Source: Novosphingobium sp. (lineage in GTDB: Bacteria; Pseudomonadota; Alphaproteobacteria; Sphingomonadales; Sphingomonadaceae). Taken from it: a stretch of DNA of 7,875 nucleotides. The notes below the pieces were generated by a model that was not told where the DNA came from, did no database searches, and saw only the letters and a program-made list of their open reading frames with translations. The translations under genes and the position numbers were made by a program. How positions within the stretch are numbered: the first letter of the stretch is position 1; each line of letters begins with the position of its first letter. The DNA is taken from NCBI GenBank assembly GCA_028697875.1, contig JAQVEQ010000136.1, forward strand, positions 1 through 7,875, read 5' to 3'. Of this stretch, positions 1-6,531 are shown one piece after another.

Positions 1-78
1 TGCGGACGATGTAGAGCAGAATACCCTTGGTTTTCTGCGATTTCTAGGGCTTTTCGAGGATGTGCTGAGAAAGGGCGG

Positions 79-164
79 TGGTGGACAGGGCTAGATTCGA
101 ACTAGCGTACGCTTGCGCGGGCAGATTTACAGTCTGCTGCCTTTAACCACTCGGCCACCTGTCC
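79..164 (-). tRNA. tRNA-Tyr (anticodon GTA), class II, CCA encoded
   Basis: The minus strand folds as a complete class II tRNA. The acceptor stem GGACAGG (164-158) pairs with CCTGTCC (89-83), followed by discriminator A and an encoded CCA at 81-79. The anticodon stem GCAGA/TCTGC encloses the loop CTGTAAA, with the GTA anticodon at 130-128, which reads UAC and UAU. A long variable arm lies between the anticodon arm and the T arm. The T arm is GCTAG/CTAGC with loop TTCGAAT. The long variable arm together with GTA identifies tRNA-Tyr. The gene is divergent from rlmB, and I cannot point to a convincing promoter for it. Confidence 0.97.
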
Positions 165-179
165 ACACCAGTGTCGGCT

Positions 180-218
180 GCGGGCGAACCCGCTGGTCTT
201 GGTGCGCCCCGCGAGGGG
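180..218. other. Two short GC-rich stem-loops between tRNA-Tyr and rlmB
   Basis: The 153-bp divergent gap holds two compact inverted repeats. The first is GCGGG-CGAA-CCCGC at 180-193. The second is CCCC-GCGA-GGGG at 207-218, which has a GNRA-type loop when read on the plus strand. Neither is followed by a T-run, so they do not look like intrinsic terminators. They sit where the leader of rlmB or the promoter of the tRNA should be. Their role is unknown, and short GC-rich hairpins of this size can occur by chance in such DNA. Confidence 0.35.
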
Positions 219-317
219 GCTGTCCGACCGAGAGGCGCCCCAATGGCGAAGCGACGCTTGCCTGTCAATGGGGGGGCTGGCAGGAGGCGGAGGAAAGTTT
301 GCCGACAGGGAGTTTCG

Positions 318-1118
318 ATGAGCAATAACGGTTCCAAGCGCGCACTACGCGGACGCGCCGGACGGATGCAGGGCGGACGCGGTTCCGGCCGGGCGAGCAA
401 GGGGATGGTCCGGCTTTGGGGCCGCCATGCGGTCGAGGCCGCGCTGATGAATCCCCAGCGCCAGCATCGCAAGCTCTGGGCCACGCGCGAGGGAATCGAT
501 TCCCTGTGCGGCGACCTGCCACCGGAATTCCCGGTCGAATACGCGCAAGCGCCGGACCTGGCGCGGCTGGTCGCGCGCGATGCGCCGCATCAGGGGCTGG
601 TGCTGGAATGCGAACCGCTGCCCGATCTCCATCTCGACGAAGTGCTCGATGCCGATTCGGGGGGGCCGATCGTCGTGCTCGACCAGGTGACCGATCCGCA
701 CAACGTCGGGGCCATCCTGCGTTCCGCCGCCGCGTTCGACGCCGCCGCGATCGTGACGCAGGACCGCCACGCCCCGCCCGAATCGGGCGCGCTCGCCAAG
801 TCGGCGTCCGGCGCGCTCGAAGTGGTGCCGTGGGTGCGGGTTGTTAACCTCGCCCGGGCATTGGAGCAGATAGCCGAAGCCGGATACTGGCGAATCGGCC
901 TGGCGGGCGAAGCGGAAGCGACTCTGGCCGAAGCCCTGCCCGCCGGCCCGGTCGCACTGGTGCTCGGCGCGGAAGGCGAAGGCATGCGGCACAACATCGC
1001 CGAACATTGCGATGCCCTTGCCCGCCTGCCGATCAGCGAGGCGATGGAAAGCCTCAACGTCTCCAATGCCGCGGCCATCGCGCTTTATGCCGCGGCGACA
1101 AGGAGGGAAGACGAATGA
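318..1118 (+). CDS. rlmB: RlmB/TrmH-type 23S rRNA (guanosine 2'-O) methyltransferase
   Basis: This is a SpoU/SPOUT-family RNA 2'-O-ribose methyltransferase of 266 aa. In the RlmB group the enzyme uses S-adenosylmethionine to methylate a conserved guanosine in 23S rRNA during large-subunit assembly in the cytoplasm. A basic Arg/Gly-rich tail (about residues 1-28) precedes the substrate-binding domain, which begins with LWGRHAVEAAL. The catalytic domain shows all three SpoU motifs: DPHNVGAILR (126-135, with N129 and R135), LGAEGEGM (216-223) and LNVSNAAAIAL (from 246, with N250). The frame is open back to an ATG at 171, and another in-frame ATG lies at 243. I chose 318 because CAGGGAG at 306-312 is a good ribosome-binding site and because the resulting length fits the family. 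The stop overlaps the start of the downstream lipoprotein gene, which suggests one transcript. Assignment to RlmB rather than another TrmH paralogue rests on motif and domain order. Confidence 0.9.
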   Translation: MSNNGSKRALRGRAGRMQGGRGSGRASKGMVRLWGRHAVEAALMNPQRQHRKLWATREGIDSLCGDLPPEFPVEYAQAPDLARLVARDAPHQGLVLECEPLPDLHLDEVLDADSGGPIVVLDQVTDPHNVGAILRSAAAFDAAAIVTQDRHAPPESGALAKSASGALEVVPWVRVVNLARALEQIAEAGYWRIGLAGEAEATLAEALPAGPVALVLGAEGEGMRHNIAEHCDALARLPISEAMESLNVSNAAAIALYAAATRREDE

Positions 1119-1972
1119 CCGCGATACCGACCGATCTCGTCCGCCGGGCCAGCGCGGCCCTGCTTGCCTGCGGCCTGGCCGCCTTGCTTTCGGCCTGTTT
1201 CGTCACGCCGGGGCATTTCACCTCGTCGCTCGACATCCGCAAGGATGGGCATTTCACGTTCGCCTACCGGGGCGAGATCTTCATGCTCGCATTCAGCAAG
1301 CTGGGCGAAGAAGCCAAGGACGAGGAATTCAAGCCCTCCCCCTGTCATGCCGACGGCACGGACAAGGAACGGGACTGCACCGGCGCCGAACTGGCCCTCC
1401 AGCGCAAGCAGTGGGCGGACGGTGCCGGTGAACGGGCCGCCAAGCGCAAGCGCGAGGCGGAGGAAATGCGCGCCTTCCTCGGCGGGATCGATCCGTCGGA
1501 CCCGAAAGCGGCCGAGAAATTCGCCGAAAAGCTGCAACGGCAGGCCGGGTGGCGGAGCGTGACCTACAAGGACAACGGGCTGTTCGATGTCGATTTCGCG
1601 ATCGGCGGGACACTCGGCTACGACTTCTCCTTCCCCAGCATGGAGCAGGTCGCCAATGCCAATCCCTTCGTCCAGCTTTCCCTGCGCGAGGACGGAAGCG
1701 TGCGGATGGATGCCCCAGCGTTCGGCGCATCGGGTTCGGATCCGCTCCAGCTGATGGCGATGGGCCAGGCGATGTCCGATGGGGACAAGAAGAAGGACGG
1801 CCCCGATTTTCCCGAGATGGCCGGCACGTTCACGCTCACTACCGATGCGGCAATCCTGGCCAACAACACGGACGAAGGCCCGCAGGCCATGGCCGGCGGG
1901 CAGAAGCTGGAATGGACGGTCGGCGGCCGCAACCGCATGCCGCCCATGGCGCTGGTGCAACTTCAGCGTTGA
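1115..1972 (+). CDS. Putative lipoprotein of unknown function (285 aa)
   Basis: I do not recognise a named function. The start ATG at 1115 overlaps the rlmB stop as ATGA, and a strong ribosome-binding site, AAGGAGGGA, lies at 1100-1108, so the pair is probably translationally coupled. Residues 1-28 form a lipoprotein signal: two arginines at 10-11, a hydrophobic stretch, then the lipobox LSAC with the lipidated Cys at 28. The mature part opens with a beta-type segment (about 36-60), followed by a highly charged, probably helical stretch (about 65-145) that contains Cys77 and Cys88. The C-terminal half (about 146-285) is again beta-rich and includes GTFTLTTDAAILANNTDEGP at 237-256. That layout recalls bacterial envelope lipoproteins of the LppM/DUF3153 style, but this resemblance is only an impression. 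It is expected to be anchored in the inner or outer membrane facing the periplasm. Nothing in it relates to rRNA methylation. Confidence 0.82.
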   Translation: MTAIPTDLVRRASAALLACGLAALLSACFVTPGHFTSSLDIRKDGHFTFAYRGEIFMLAFSKLGEEAKDEEFKPSPCHADGTDKERDCTGAELALQRKQWADGAGERAAKRKREAEEMRAFLGGIDPSDPKAAEKFAEKLQRQAGWRSVTYKDNGLFDVDFAIGGTLGYDFSFPSMEQVANANPFVQLSLREDGSVRMDAPAFGASGSDPLQLMAMGQAMSDGDKKKDGPDFPEMAGTFTLTTDAAILANNTDEGPQAMAGGQKLEWTVGGRNRMPPMALVQLQR

Positions 1973-2010
1973 AGCGCGGATTCTTCCGCCGCCCGCGTAA
2001 CGGGCACAGC

Positions 2011-2046
2011 AAAAACCGCGTGCAGCCAAAGCTACACGCGGTTTTT
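2011..2046. terminator. Bidirectional intrinsic terminator between the lipoprotein gene and hup
   Basis: CCGCGTG (2016-2022) pairs perfectly with CACGCGG (2035-2041). An A5 run at 2011-2015 extends the stem against a T run at 2042-2047. The 12-nt loop can close further through AGC/GCT (2024-2026 with 2031-2033). Reading plus, the stem ends in six Ts. Reading minus, it ends in five Ts. It therefore serves the plus-strand lipoprotein gene, 38 bp upstream, and the convergent hup gene, whose stop is 43 bp away. Confidence 0.9.
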
Positions 2047-2089
2047 TGCCACTCGAGCCGCGAGGCGCAGCGGCCCGGCAGTTCCGGTC

Positions 2090-2362
2090 TTAGTTGACCG
2101 CGTCCTTCAGGCCCTTGCCGGCCTTGAACTTCGGCTGAGTCGAAGCCTTGATGGTCATCGCTTCACCGGTGCGCGGGTTACGGCCGGTCGAGGCCTTGCG
2201 CTTCGCGGTCGAGAAAGTGCCGAAACCGACCAGGCGCACTTCGTCGCCCTTCGCCAGCGCCGCGGTGATCGAGTCGAAAACACCCTCAACGGCCTTGGTC
2301 GCGTCATTACGGGAAAGGCCGCTGGAATCGGCAACGGCGCTGATCAGATCGTTCTTGTTCAT
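2090..2362 (-). CDS. hup: DNA-binding protein HU
   Basis: This is a small, basic, dimeric nucleoid protein that bends DNA and contributes to chromosome compaction, replication and repair. The 90-aa product MNKNDLISAVADSSGLSRND... has exactly the usual HU length. The family signature starts at GFGTF (46-50), and the DNA-binding beta-arm carries RNPRTG at 61-66, with Pro63 as the DNA-intercalating proline. The C-terminal helix is Lys-rich (KFKAGKGLKDAVN). The frame is open further upstream to 2419, but the ATG at 2362 gives the canonical HU N-terminus. The best Shine-Dalgarno-like element, GGGGG at 2375-2379, is 12 nt from the start, which is rather far. The gene follows lon on the same strand, as in many proteobacteria, but its own promoter candidate suggests independent expression. 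IHF subunits share the fold, but the start and length here fit HU. Confidence 0.96.
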   Translation of the reverse strand: MNKNDLISAVADSSGLSRNDATKAVEGVFDSITAALAKGDEVRLVGFGTFSTAKRKASTGRNPRTGEAMTIKASTQPKFKAGKGLKDAVN

Positions 2363-2428
2363 GGTCTTTATAAACCCCCTACCTAGAGAAAATTCGTGAT
2401 CGTTGAATCGCCTCTCCAACGGTCGGGG

Positions 2429-2457
2429 ACTTGAGCGGGTTTTAATCTCGCTGTCAA
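2429..2457 (-). promoter_or_regulatory. Candidate promoter of hup
   Basis: On the minus strand a perfect TTGACA (2457-2452) is followed by a 17-nt spacer and TCAAGT (2434-2429). The second element matches a -10 box only weakly (3 of 6). Alphaproteobacterial housekeeping promoters often have weak -10 boxes, so the perfect -35 and ideal spacing make this plausible. It predicts a start near 2422 and a leader of about 60 nt before the HU ATG. Confidence 0.5.
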
Positions 2458-2523
2458 AGGCAAAAACGGCGCAAAAGTGCGGTTTTCAACCGTTTCACCC
2501 TCATTTTCGACGAACCGTTTGCC

Positions 2524-2595
2524 GCAGCACCGCGATGCTGCGCTGCGGAAGCCCGAAGGCTTCCGCAGACAGTATCCGAGTCGCTGCGATGCAGC
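2524..2595. repeat. Cluster of three stem-loops just downstream of lon
   Basis: Three inverted repeats lie within 72 bp, beginning 5 bp past the lon stop. In lon-transcript order they are GCTGC-ATC-GCAGC (2595-2583), a perfect 11-bp stem (2568-2558 with 2553-2543) closed by a C(TTCG)G tetraloop, and GCAGCA-N6-TGCTGC (2541-2524). The UUCG loop is an unusually stable RNA tetraloop. No T-run follows, so this is not a canonical intrinsic terminator. It may protect the lon mRNA 3' end, help Rho-dependent termination or mark a processing site. A dispersed repeat copy of REP type is also possible, but a genome-wide search is needed to tell. Confidence 0.6.
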
Positions 2596-2599
2596 AGGA

Positions 2600-4993
2600 T
2601 CAATGAGCGGTTTGCGAAGCCGAACCGCCCGCCGCGGAATGACCCGGCTGGCTCGCCAGATCGTCGTCCTCGGTCCATTCGATCGCGACGAGCTTTTCGG
2701 TCAGAGCCCGCTCCAGCACCTCGTCGACGTGCGACACGGGGATGATTTCCAGCCCCTGTTTCACGTTGTCGGGGATCTCGACCAGGTCCTTCACGTTCTC
2801 TTCCGGGATCAGCACGGTCTTGATCCCGCCACGCAGCGCGGCCAGCAGCTTCTCCTTGAGGCCGCCGATCGGCAACACCCGCCCGCGCAGGGTGACTTCG
2901 CCGGTCATGGCGACGTCGGGATGCACGGCGATGCCCGTCAGCGTGGACACGATCGAGGTGACCATGCCGATGCCCGCACTCGGCCCATCCTTCGGCACCG
3001 CCCCTTCGGGCAAGTGAATGTGGATGTTCTTGCGCTGGAACAGCGAGGGCTTGATCCCATAGGCCGGTGCCCGCGCCTTCACGAAGCTGAACGCGGTCTG
3101 GATCGACTCGTTCATCACTTCGCCGAGCTTGCCGGTGGTCTTGATCTCGCCCTTGCCCGGCGTGGTGACGCTTTCGATCGTCAGCAAGTCGCCGCCCACT
3201 TCGGTCCAGGCGAGCCCGGTGACCGCACCGACCTGCGCCTCGTCGTCCGACATGCCGTGCTTGAACTTGCGCACCCCGGCGAAGTCGCTGAGATTTTCCG
3301 GCGTGATCGTGACGCTTTCGGCTTCCTTCTCGAGGATCTTGCGCAGCGCCTTGCGCGCCAGCCGCGCGACTTCGCGCTCCAGCGTGCGGACGCCCGCCTC
3401 GCGGGTGTAGTAGCGGATGAGGTCGCGCAGGGCCTCTTCGGTCAGAGTGAATTCACCCTTGCGCAGCCCATGCGCCTTCACCTGCTTGGGCACCAGGTGC
3501 CGTTCGGCGATCTCGACCTTCTCGTCCTCCGTATAGCCTTCGAGCCGGATGATCTCCATGCGGTCGAGCAGCGGCTGCGGCAGATTGAGGCTGTTGGCCG
3601 TGCACACGAACATCACGTCCGACAGATCGTATTCCAATTCCAGATAGTGGTCCTGGAACTTGGCGTTCTGTTCGGGATCGAGCACTTCGAGCAGGGCCGA
3701 AGCCGGATCGCCCCGGAAATCCTGGCCGAGCTTGTCGATCTCGTCGAGCAGGAACAGCGGGTTGGACGTGCCGGCCTTGCGCAGGTTCGACACGATCTTG
3801 CCCGGCAGCGAGCCGATGTAGGTCCGCCGGTGGCCGCGGATTTCCGCTTCGTCGCGCACACCGCCCAGCGACTGGCGCACGAATTCGCGGCCCGTCGCCT
3901 TGGCGATGGACTTGCCGAGGCTGGTCTTGCCGACGCCCGGCGGGCCGACGAGGCACAGGATCGGTCCCTTCAGCTTGTTGGTGCGGGCCTGGACCGCCAG
4001 ATATTCGACGATCCGTTCCTTGACCTTGTCGAGCGCGTAGTGATCCTCGTCGAGAACCGCCTGCGCCTTGGCGATGTCCTTTTTCAGGCGGCTCTTCTTG
4101 CCCCACGGCAGGCCGAGCAGCACGTCGAGGTAATTGCGGATGACAGTCGCCTCGGCGCTCATCGGCTGCATGGTCTTGAGCTTCTTGAGCTCGCCCACCG
4201 CCTTGGCCCGGGCTTCCTGCGACAGCTTGAGGCCGTCGATCTTTTCCTGCAGCTCGGCGATCTCGTTCACTTCGCCTTCGTCGCCGCCGCCCAGTTCGCT
4301 CTGGATCGCCTTCAACTGTTCGTTGAGGTAATATTCGCGCTGGGTCTTCTCCATCTGCCGCTTCACGCGGCCGCGGATCTTGCGTTCCACCTGGAGGACG
4401 GACAGTTCGCCTTCCATGAAGGAATAGACCATTTCCAGCCGCTTGAACGGATCGCGCTCGGTCAGCAGGGCCTGCTTGTCGGAGACCTTGGCGCTGAGAT
4501 TGGCCGCGATCGTATCGGCCAGCCGGGCGGGATCCTCGATCTCGGCCAGTTGTTCGCCGAGGTCTTCGGGCAGCTTCTTGTTGAGTTTCGCATATTCGCC
4601 GAACTGTTCGACGACACTGCGCATCATGGCCGACACTTCGGCGCCTTCGGCCTGCTCGGCTTCCAGCACGTCGACCTGCGCGACGACGAAGCCCTTTTCC
4701 TCGCGCATGGAGGCGAGCTTCGCACGGCTATGCCCTTCGACCAGCACGCGCACCGTGCCGTCGGGCAGTTTCAGCAATTGCAGCACCTGGGCGATGACGC
4801 CGACGTCGTAGAGATCGTCGTCGGCCGGATCGTCGCAACCGGGATCGAGCTGCGCAACGAGGAAGATTTCCTTATCGCCCTGCATCACCTCTTCCAGCGC
4901 GGCCACGGATTTTTCGCGCCCGACGAAAAGCGGGACGACCATGCCGGGGAAGACGACGATGTCGCGTAAAGGCAGGAGAGGATAGAGGTTCAT
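2600..4993 (-). CDS. lon: ATP-dependent endopeptidase Lon (La)
   Basis: This is a cytoplasmic AAA+ serine protease that degrades misfolded proteins and specific short-lived regulators. The 797-aa product is complete, close to the 784 aa of E. coli Lon. The N-terminal substrate-binding domain begins LLPLRDIVVFPGMVVPLFVG and is followed by a coiled, charged linker (about 195-275, including YYLNEQLKAIQSELG). The ATPase module has Walker A GPPGVGKT (350-357) and Walker B FLLDEID (414-420). The protease domain has Ser672 in KDGPSAGIG and Lys715 in GGLKEKLLAAL. These are 43 residues apart, as in the E. coli Ser679/Lys722 dyad. The C-terminus carries an extra acidic and Ser/Gly-rich tail after about residue 770. 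The ATG at 4993 gives the normal family N-terminus, though no strong Shine-Dalgarno precedes it. A heat-shock-type promoter lies upstream and hup follows on the same strand. Confidence 0.98.
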   Translation of the reverse strand: MNLYPLLPLRDIVVFPGMVVPLFVGREKSVAALEEVMQGDKEIFLVAQLDPGCDDPADDDLYDVGVIAQVLQLLKLPDGTVRVLVEGHSRAKLASMREEKGFVVAQVDVLEAEQAEGAEVSAMMRSVVEQFGEYAKLNKKLPEDLGEQLAEIEDPARLADTIAANLSAKVSDKQALLTERDPFKRLEMVYSFMEGELSVLQVERKIRGRVKRQMEKTQREYYLNEQLKAIQSELGGGDEGEVNEIAELQEKIDGLKLSQEARAKAVGELKKLKTMQPMSAEATVIRNYLDVLLGLPWGKKSRLKKDIAKAQAVLDEDHYALDKVKERIVEYLAVQARTNKLKGPILCLVGPPGVGKTSLGKSIAKATGREFVRQSLGGVRDEAEIRGHRRTYIGSLPGKIVSNLRKAGTSNPLFLLDEIDKLGQDFRGDPASALLEVLDPEQNAKFQDHYLELEYDLSDVMFVCTANSLNLPQPLLDRMEIIRLEGYTEDEKVEIAERHLVPKQVKAHGLRKGEFTLTEEALRDLIRYYTREAGVRTLEREVARLARKALRKILEKEAESVTITPENLSDFAGVRKFKHGMSDDEAQVGAVTGLAWTEVGGDLLTIESVTTPGKGEIKTTGKLGEVMNESIQTAFSFVKARAPAYGIKPSLFQRKNIHIHLPEGAVPKDGPSAGIGMVTSIVSTLTGIAVHPDVAMTGEVTLRGRVLPIGGLKEKLLAALRGGIKTVLIPEENVKDLVEIPDNVKQGLEIIPVSHVDEVLERALTEKLVAIEWTEDDDLASQPGHSAAGGSASQTAH

Positions 4994-5018
4994 AAGCTCA
5001 CAGTTCCAGATTCACAGG

Positions 5019-5050
5019 CACCATTGTGGTGCGGCAGGGGAGAACCCCCT
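5019..5050 (-). promoter_or_regulatory. Two hairpins in the predicted lon 5' leader
   Basis: If lon starts near 5057, its leader of about 64 nt contains two small stem-loops. One is AGGGG/CCCCT at 5050-5036. The other is CACCA-CAA-TGGTG at 5031-5019. The second ends 25 nt before the lon start codon. The start region lacks a clear Shine-Dalgarno sequence. This could be a structured or temperature-sensitive leader, but it lacks a recognisable RNA-thermometer consensus such as the ROSE element, so only the hairpins themselves are supported. Confidence 0.4.
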
Positions 5051-5063
5051 TGGCTTGCAGCGA

Positions 5064-5092
5064 ATATGGGGAGCCTGCGGTGGACGTGCAAT
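5064..5092 (-). promoter_or_regulatory. Sigma-32 (RpoH)-like promoter of lon
   Basis: On the minus strand ATTGCAC (5092-5086) is followed by a 14-nt spacer and CCCCATAT (5071-5064). The second element matches the heat-shock -10 consensus CCCCATNT completely. The first matches the -35 element CTTGAAA partially, through TTG. The spacing is in the normal range. The predicted start is near 5057, about 64 nt before the lon ATG. Lon is a classical heat-shock gene, so the position and the gene's role support each other. Confidence 0.62.
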
Positions 5093-5137
5093 GGCTGGTC
5101 CGCCCTCACCTGTGGACGGGGACCGCGGCAGGCGAAG

Positions 5138-5163
5138 TTGACACAAGTGACAGGGTTCTAAGG
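5138..5163 (+). promoter_or_regulatory. Orphan plus-strand promoter-like motif or operator
   Basis: A perfect TTGACA at 5138-5143 is followed after 15 nt by TAAGGC (5159-5164). Read with the alphaproteobacterial form TTGACGS-N10-14-GCTANAWC, the stretch TCTAAGGC gives a partial -10 match. The same bases include TGACACAAGTGACA (5139-5152). That 14-mer is a near-palindrome with one mismatched pair and also contains the direct repeat TGACA/TGACA. No plus-strand protein gene follows. It could be a promoter for a small or antisense RNA, an operator site acting on lon from upstream, or coincidence. Confidence 0.33.
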
Positions 5164-5313
5164 CGAATGATTCCCCGCCCCGGGAGTGGCGGTTCCACGG
5201 GTTCGCAAGCGGGATGAAAGCGCCAGGCCATGCGCCTGCTTGGAGCACGTCCCGGCAGTGTAGGAAAACGGTTTTGGCGGCTGGCGGCAATAGCCGGGAG
5301 GCGGCGGACCGCG

Positions 5314-6531
5314 TCAGCAGCCGCCCGCACCCATCACTCCGCCAAGCATACCGCCCAAGCCCCTCGGTCTGCACTTGCCCTGATCGGTGCCCGCACCGGC
5401 GCCGGTGCTGTCCATCGACCCCATGGACATGCCCTGCGCTTCCATCCAGCTGGTCGTCGAACGGTGGCGAATGCGGGCGGTCCATTCCAGGTTCCACGGC
5501 TTGCTGGCATCGGCGGGACGCGGCGGATAGGAGAAATCCTCCTCCGGGCCATAGGCGGTCAGCGTACCGAACCTGTAATCGGGCGAGGCGTTGCGGACTT
5601 CGACCGGCACGATGCAACTGGTCGCGGTGGGAGGAAGGATGGTCTTGTCCCGCACGAGACCGGCAGCCTGCGACGGGGAAAGCCAGTCAGACAGCCCGCC
5701 GCCGAATTGCCGCGACGCACTGCTGGTCCAGAAGACCATGTCGCCCATCCCGCCGCCCGGCCCTTGCTTGCCGCCTGTCAGGAACGCGAGATAGCCGGTC
5801 GCTTCCGGCACGGGCGACCACGACAGCACGGTGGCGCCGCCAGCCTGCTGCCGCGTCGTGACTCTCAGCGGCGCCATGAAATCCTTCTGCGCGGTGAAGG
5901 CGATTTCCGGTGCATAATTGCTGGCGATGCGATGCGCGCCGAGCAGCGAACTGTCGGGTTTCACGTACTTACCGTCTTCCGACGGCCACCGCCCGAAAGT
6001 CCGGCTGTTGGCGAGCGTCGGCCCCCAATCGCGCATGATCGTGGTCGTCCAGAGGCCTTGCGGAGCCTGTCCAGCCGCCAGCTTCGAGAAATCGATCACC
6101 ACCGGCTGCCCCTTGGGGGCATGTTCCCCGCACCCCCAGAAGAGGAGGAGCCGCCCTTTCGGCTTTTCCGGCATTTCATCGACCGGCCCGCGCTCGGACT
6201 GCGGCGTGGTCAGTTGCACCGATTTCCCCAGCCTGGCGGCGGAGGGCATGAAATGCTCCGCCTTCGGCGCGCCCTTGACCGGCGCCTGCGACGATCCGAG
6301 GCGCAGCAGCAATTCGTGTTGTACGTTGTTGCCCCGGCCTCCGCCGAACATCATGCCCATCATGGCGCCCGTGCCCTGCCCCATGGCGCCCATGCCGGAG
6401 ATGGTCCCGGCGCGGATATCGTAGCGGGCGACCGGACCCGAAGACGGGTTTTGCGAAGCCTGAACGGAAATGGCGGCGGTTACGGCGGCACTGGCCGCCA
6501 GGAAAACGACTGAAGCGCGATGCAGTGCCAT
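5314..6531 (-). CDS. Exported protein of unknown function (405 aa)
   Basis: I cannot assign a known function. The product starts with a Sec-type signal peptide (residues 1 to about 25, hydrophobic core VVFLAASAAVTAAI, likely cleavage after SVQA), so it should be periplasmic or secreted. A Gly/Met-rich stretch follows at about 42-69 (GTISGMGAMGQGTGAMMGMM). A probable beta-rich domain contains GRLLLFWGCGE (126-136). The segment ATVLSWSPVPEATGYLAFLT (233-252) reads like a fibronectin type III-style strand pair. A polar region ends in a Gly-rich tail GLGGMLGGVMGAGGC. Cysteines occur at 134, 306, 387 and 405, the last being the final residue. GGGGG at 6540-6544, 8 nt before the ATG, serves as the ribosome-binding site. 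Codon use and continuity show this strand is the real one. The equally long open frame on the opposite strand (5230-6513) is a GC-driven shadow. Confidence 0.85.
   Translation of the reverse strand: MALHRASVVFLAASAAVTAAISVQASQNPSSGPVARYDIRAGTISGMGAMGQGTGAMMGMMFGGGRGNNVQHELLLRLGSSQAPVKGAPKAEHFMPSAARLGKSVQLTTPQSERGPVDEMPEKPKGRLLLFWGCGEHAPKGQPVVIDFSKLAAGQAPQGLWTTTIMRDWGPTLANSRTFGRWPSEDGKYVKPDSSLLGAHRIASNYAPEIAFTAQKDFMAPLRVTTRQQAGGATVLSWSPVPEATGYLAFLTGGKQGPGGGMGDMVFWTSSASRQFGGGLSDWLSPSQAAGLVRDKTILPPTATSCIVPVEVRNASPDYRFGTLTAYGPEEDFSYPPRPADASKPWNLEWTARIRHRSTTSWMEAQGMSMGSMDSTGAGAGTDQGKCRPRGLGGMLGGVMGAGGC

Larger units (their letters stand above)
4994..5313. other. 320-bp gap between lon and the 405-aa exported protein gene
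   Basis: No credible gene was found here. The small open frames in this stretch, such as a 63-codon one on the plus strand at 5026-5217, lack ribosome-binding sites and recognisable content. The lon-proximal part holds the lon leader and heat-shock-type promoter. The middle holds a TTGACA-containing motif oriented on the plus strand at 5138. Several GC-rich inverted repeats follow, including CCGCC/GGCGG (5175-5179 with 5188-5192) and CAGGC-CATGC-GCCTG (5224-5238). No hairpin with a T-run is visible that would clearly terminate the exported-protein gene. Confidence 0.6.

Noticed and set aside
16..38. GCAGAA/TTCTGC inverted repeat near the left edge as a tRNA-Tyr terminator
   Set aside because: The stem has only 6 bp with an 11-nt loop and no T-run in the tRNA direction. 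It is too weak to call.
171..317. N-terminal extension of rlmB to upstream ATG codons at 171 or 243
   Set aside because: The extension encodes Arg/Gly/Pro-rich sequence unlike the family, and the ATG at 318 has the better-placed ribosome-binding site.
1085..2029. 314-codon minus-strand open frame opposite the rlmB-coupled lipoprotein
   Set aside because: The plus-strand gene has a ribosome-binding site, a lipobox and coupling to rlmB. The minus-strand frame reads through the terminator and has no recognisable features.
2480..2492. CGGTT-TTC-AACCG hairpin upstream of hup as a lon terminator
   Set aside because: The stem is 5 bp and only a short T4 lies a few bases after it on the minus strand. 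It is weaker than expected for an intrinsic terminator.
2477..4969. 830-codon open frame on the plus strand running antisense through lon
   Set aside because: Lon on the other strand is complete with all catalytic motifs. The antisense frame is a by-product of GC-rich third positions and its product is low-information, rich in His, Arg, Leu and Asp.
5230..6513. 427-codon plus-strand open frame opposite the exported-protein gene
   Set aside because: The minus-strand product has a signal peptide, a ribosome-binding site and protein-like sequence. The plus-strand product is Arg/Pro/Gly-rich and looks like a shadow.
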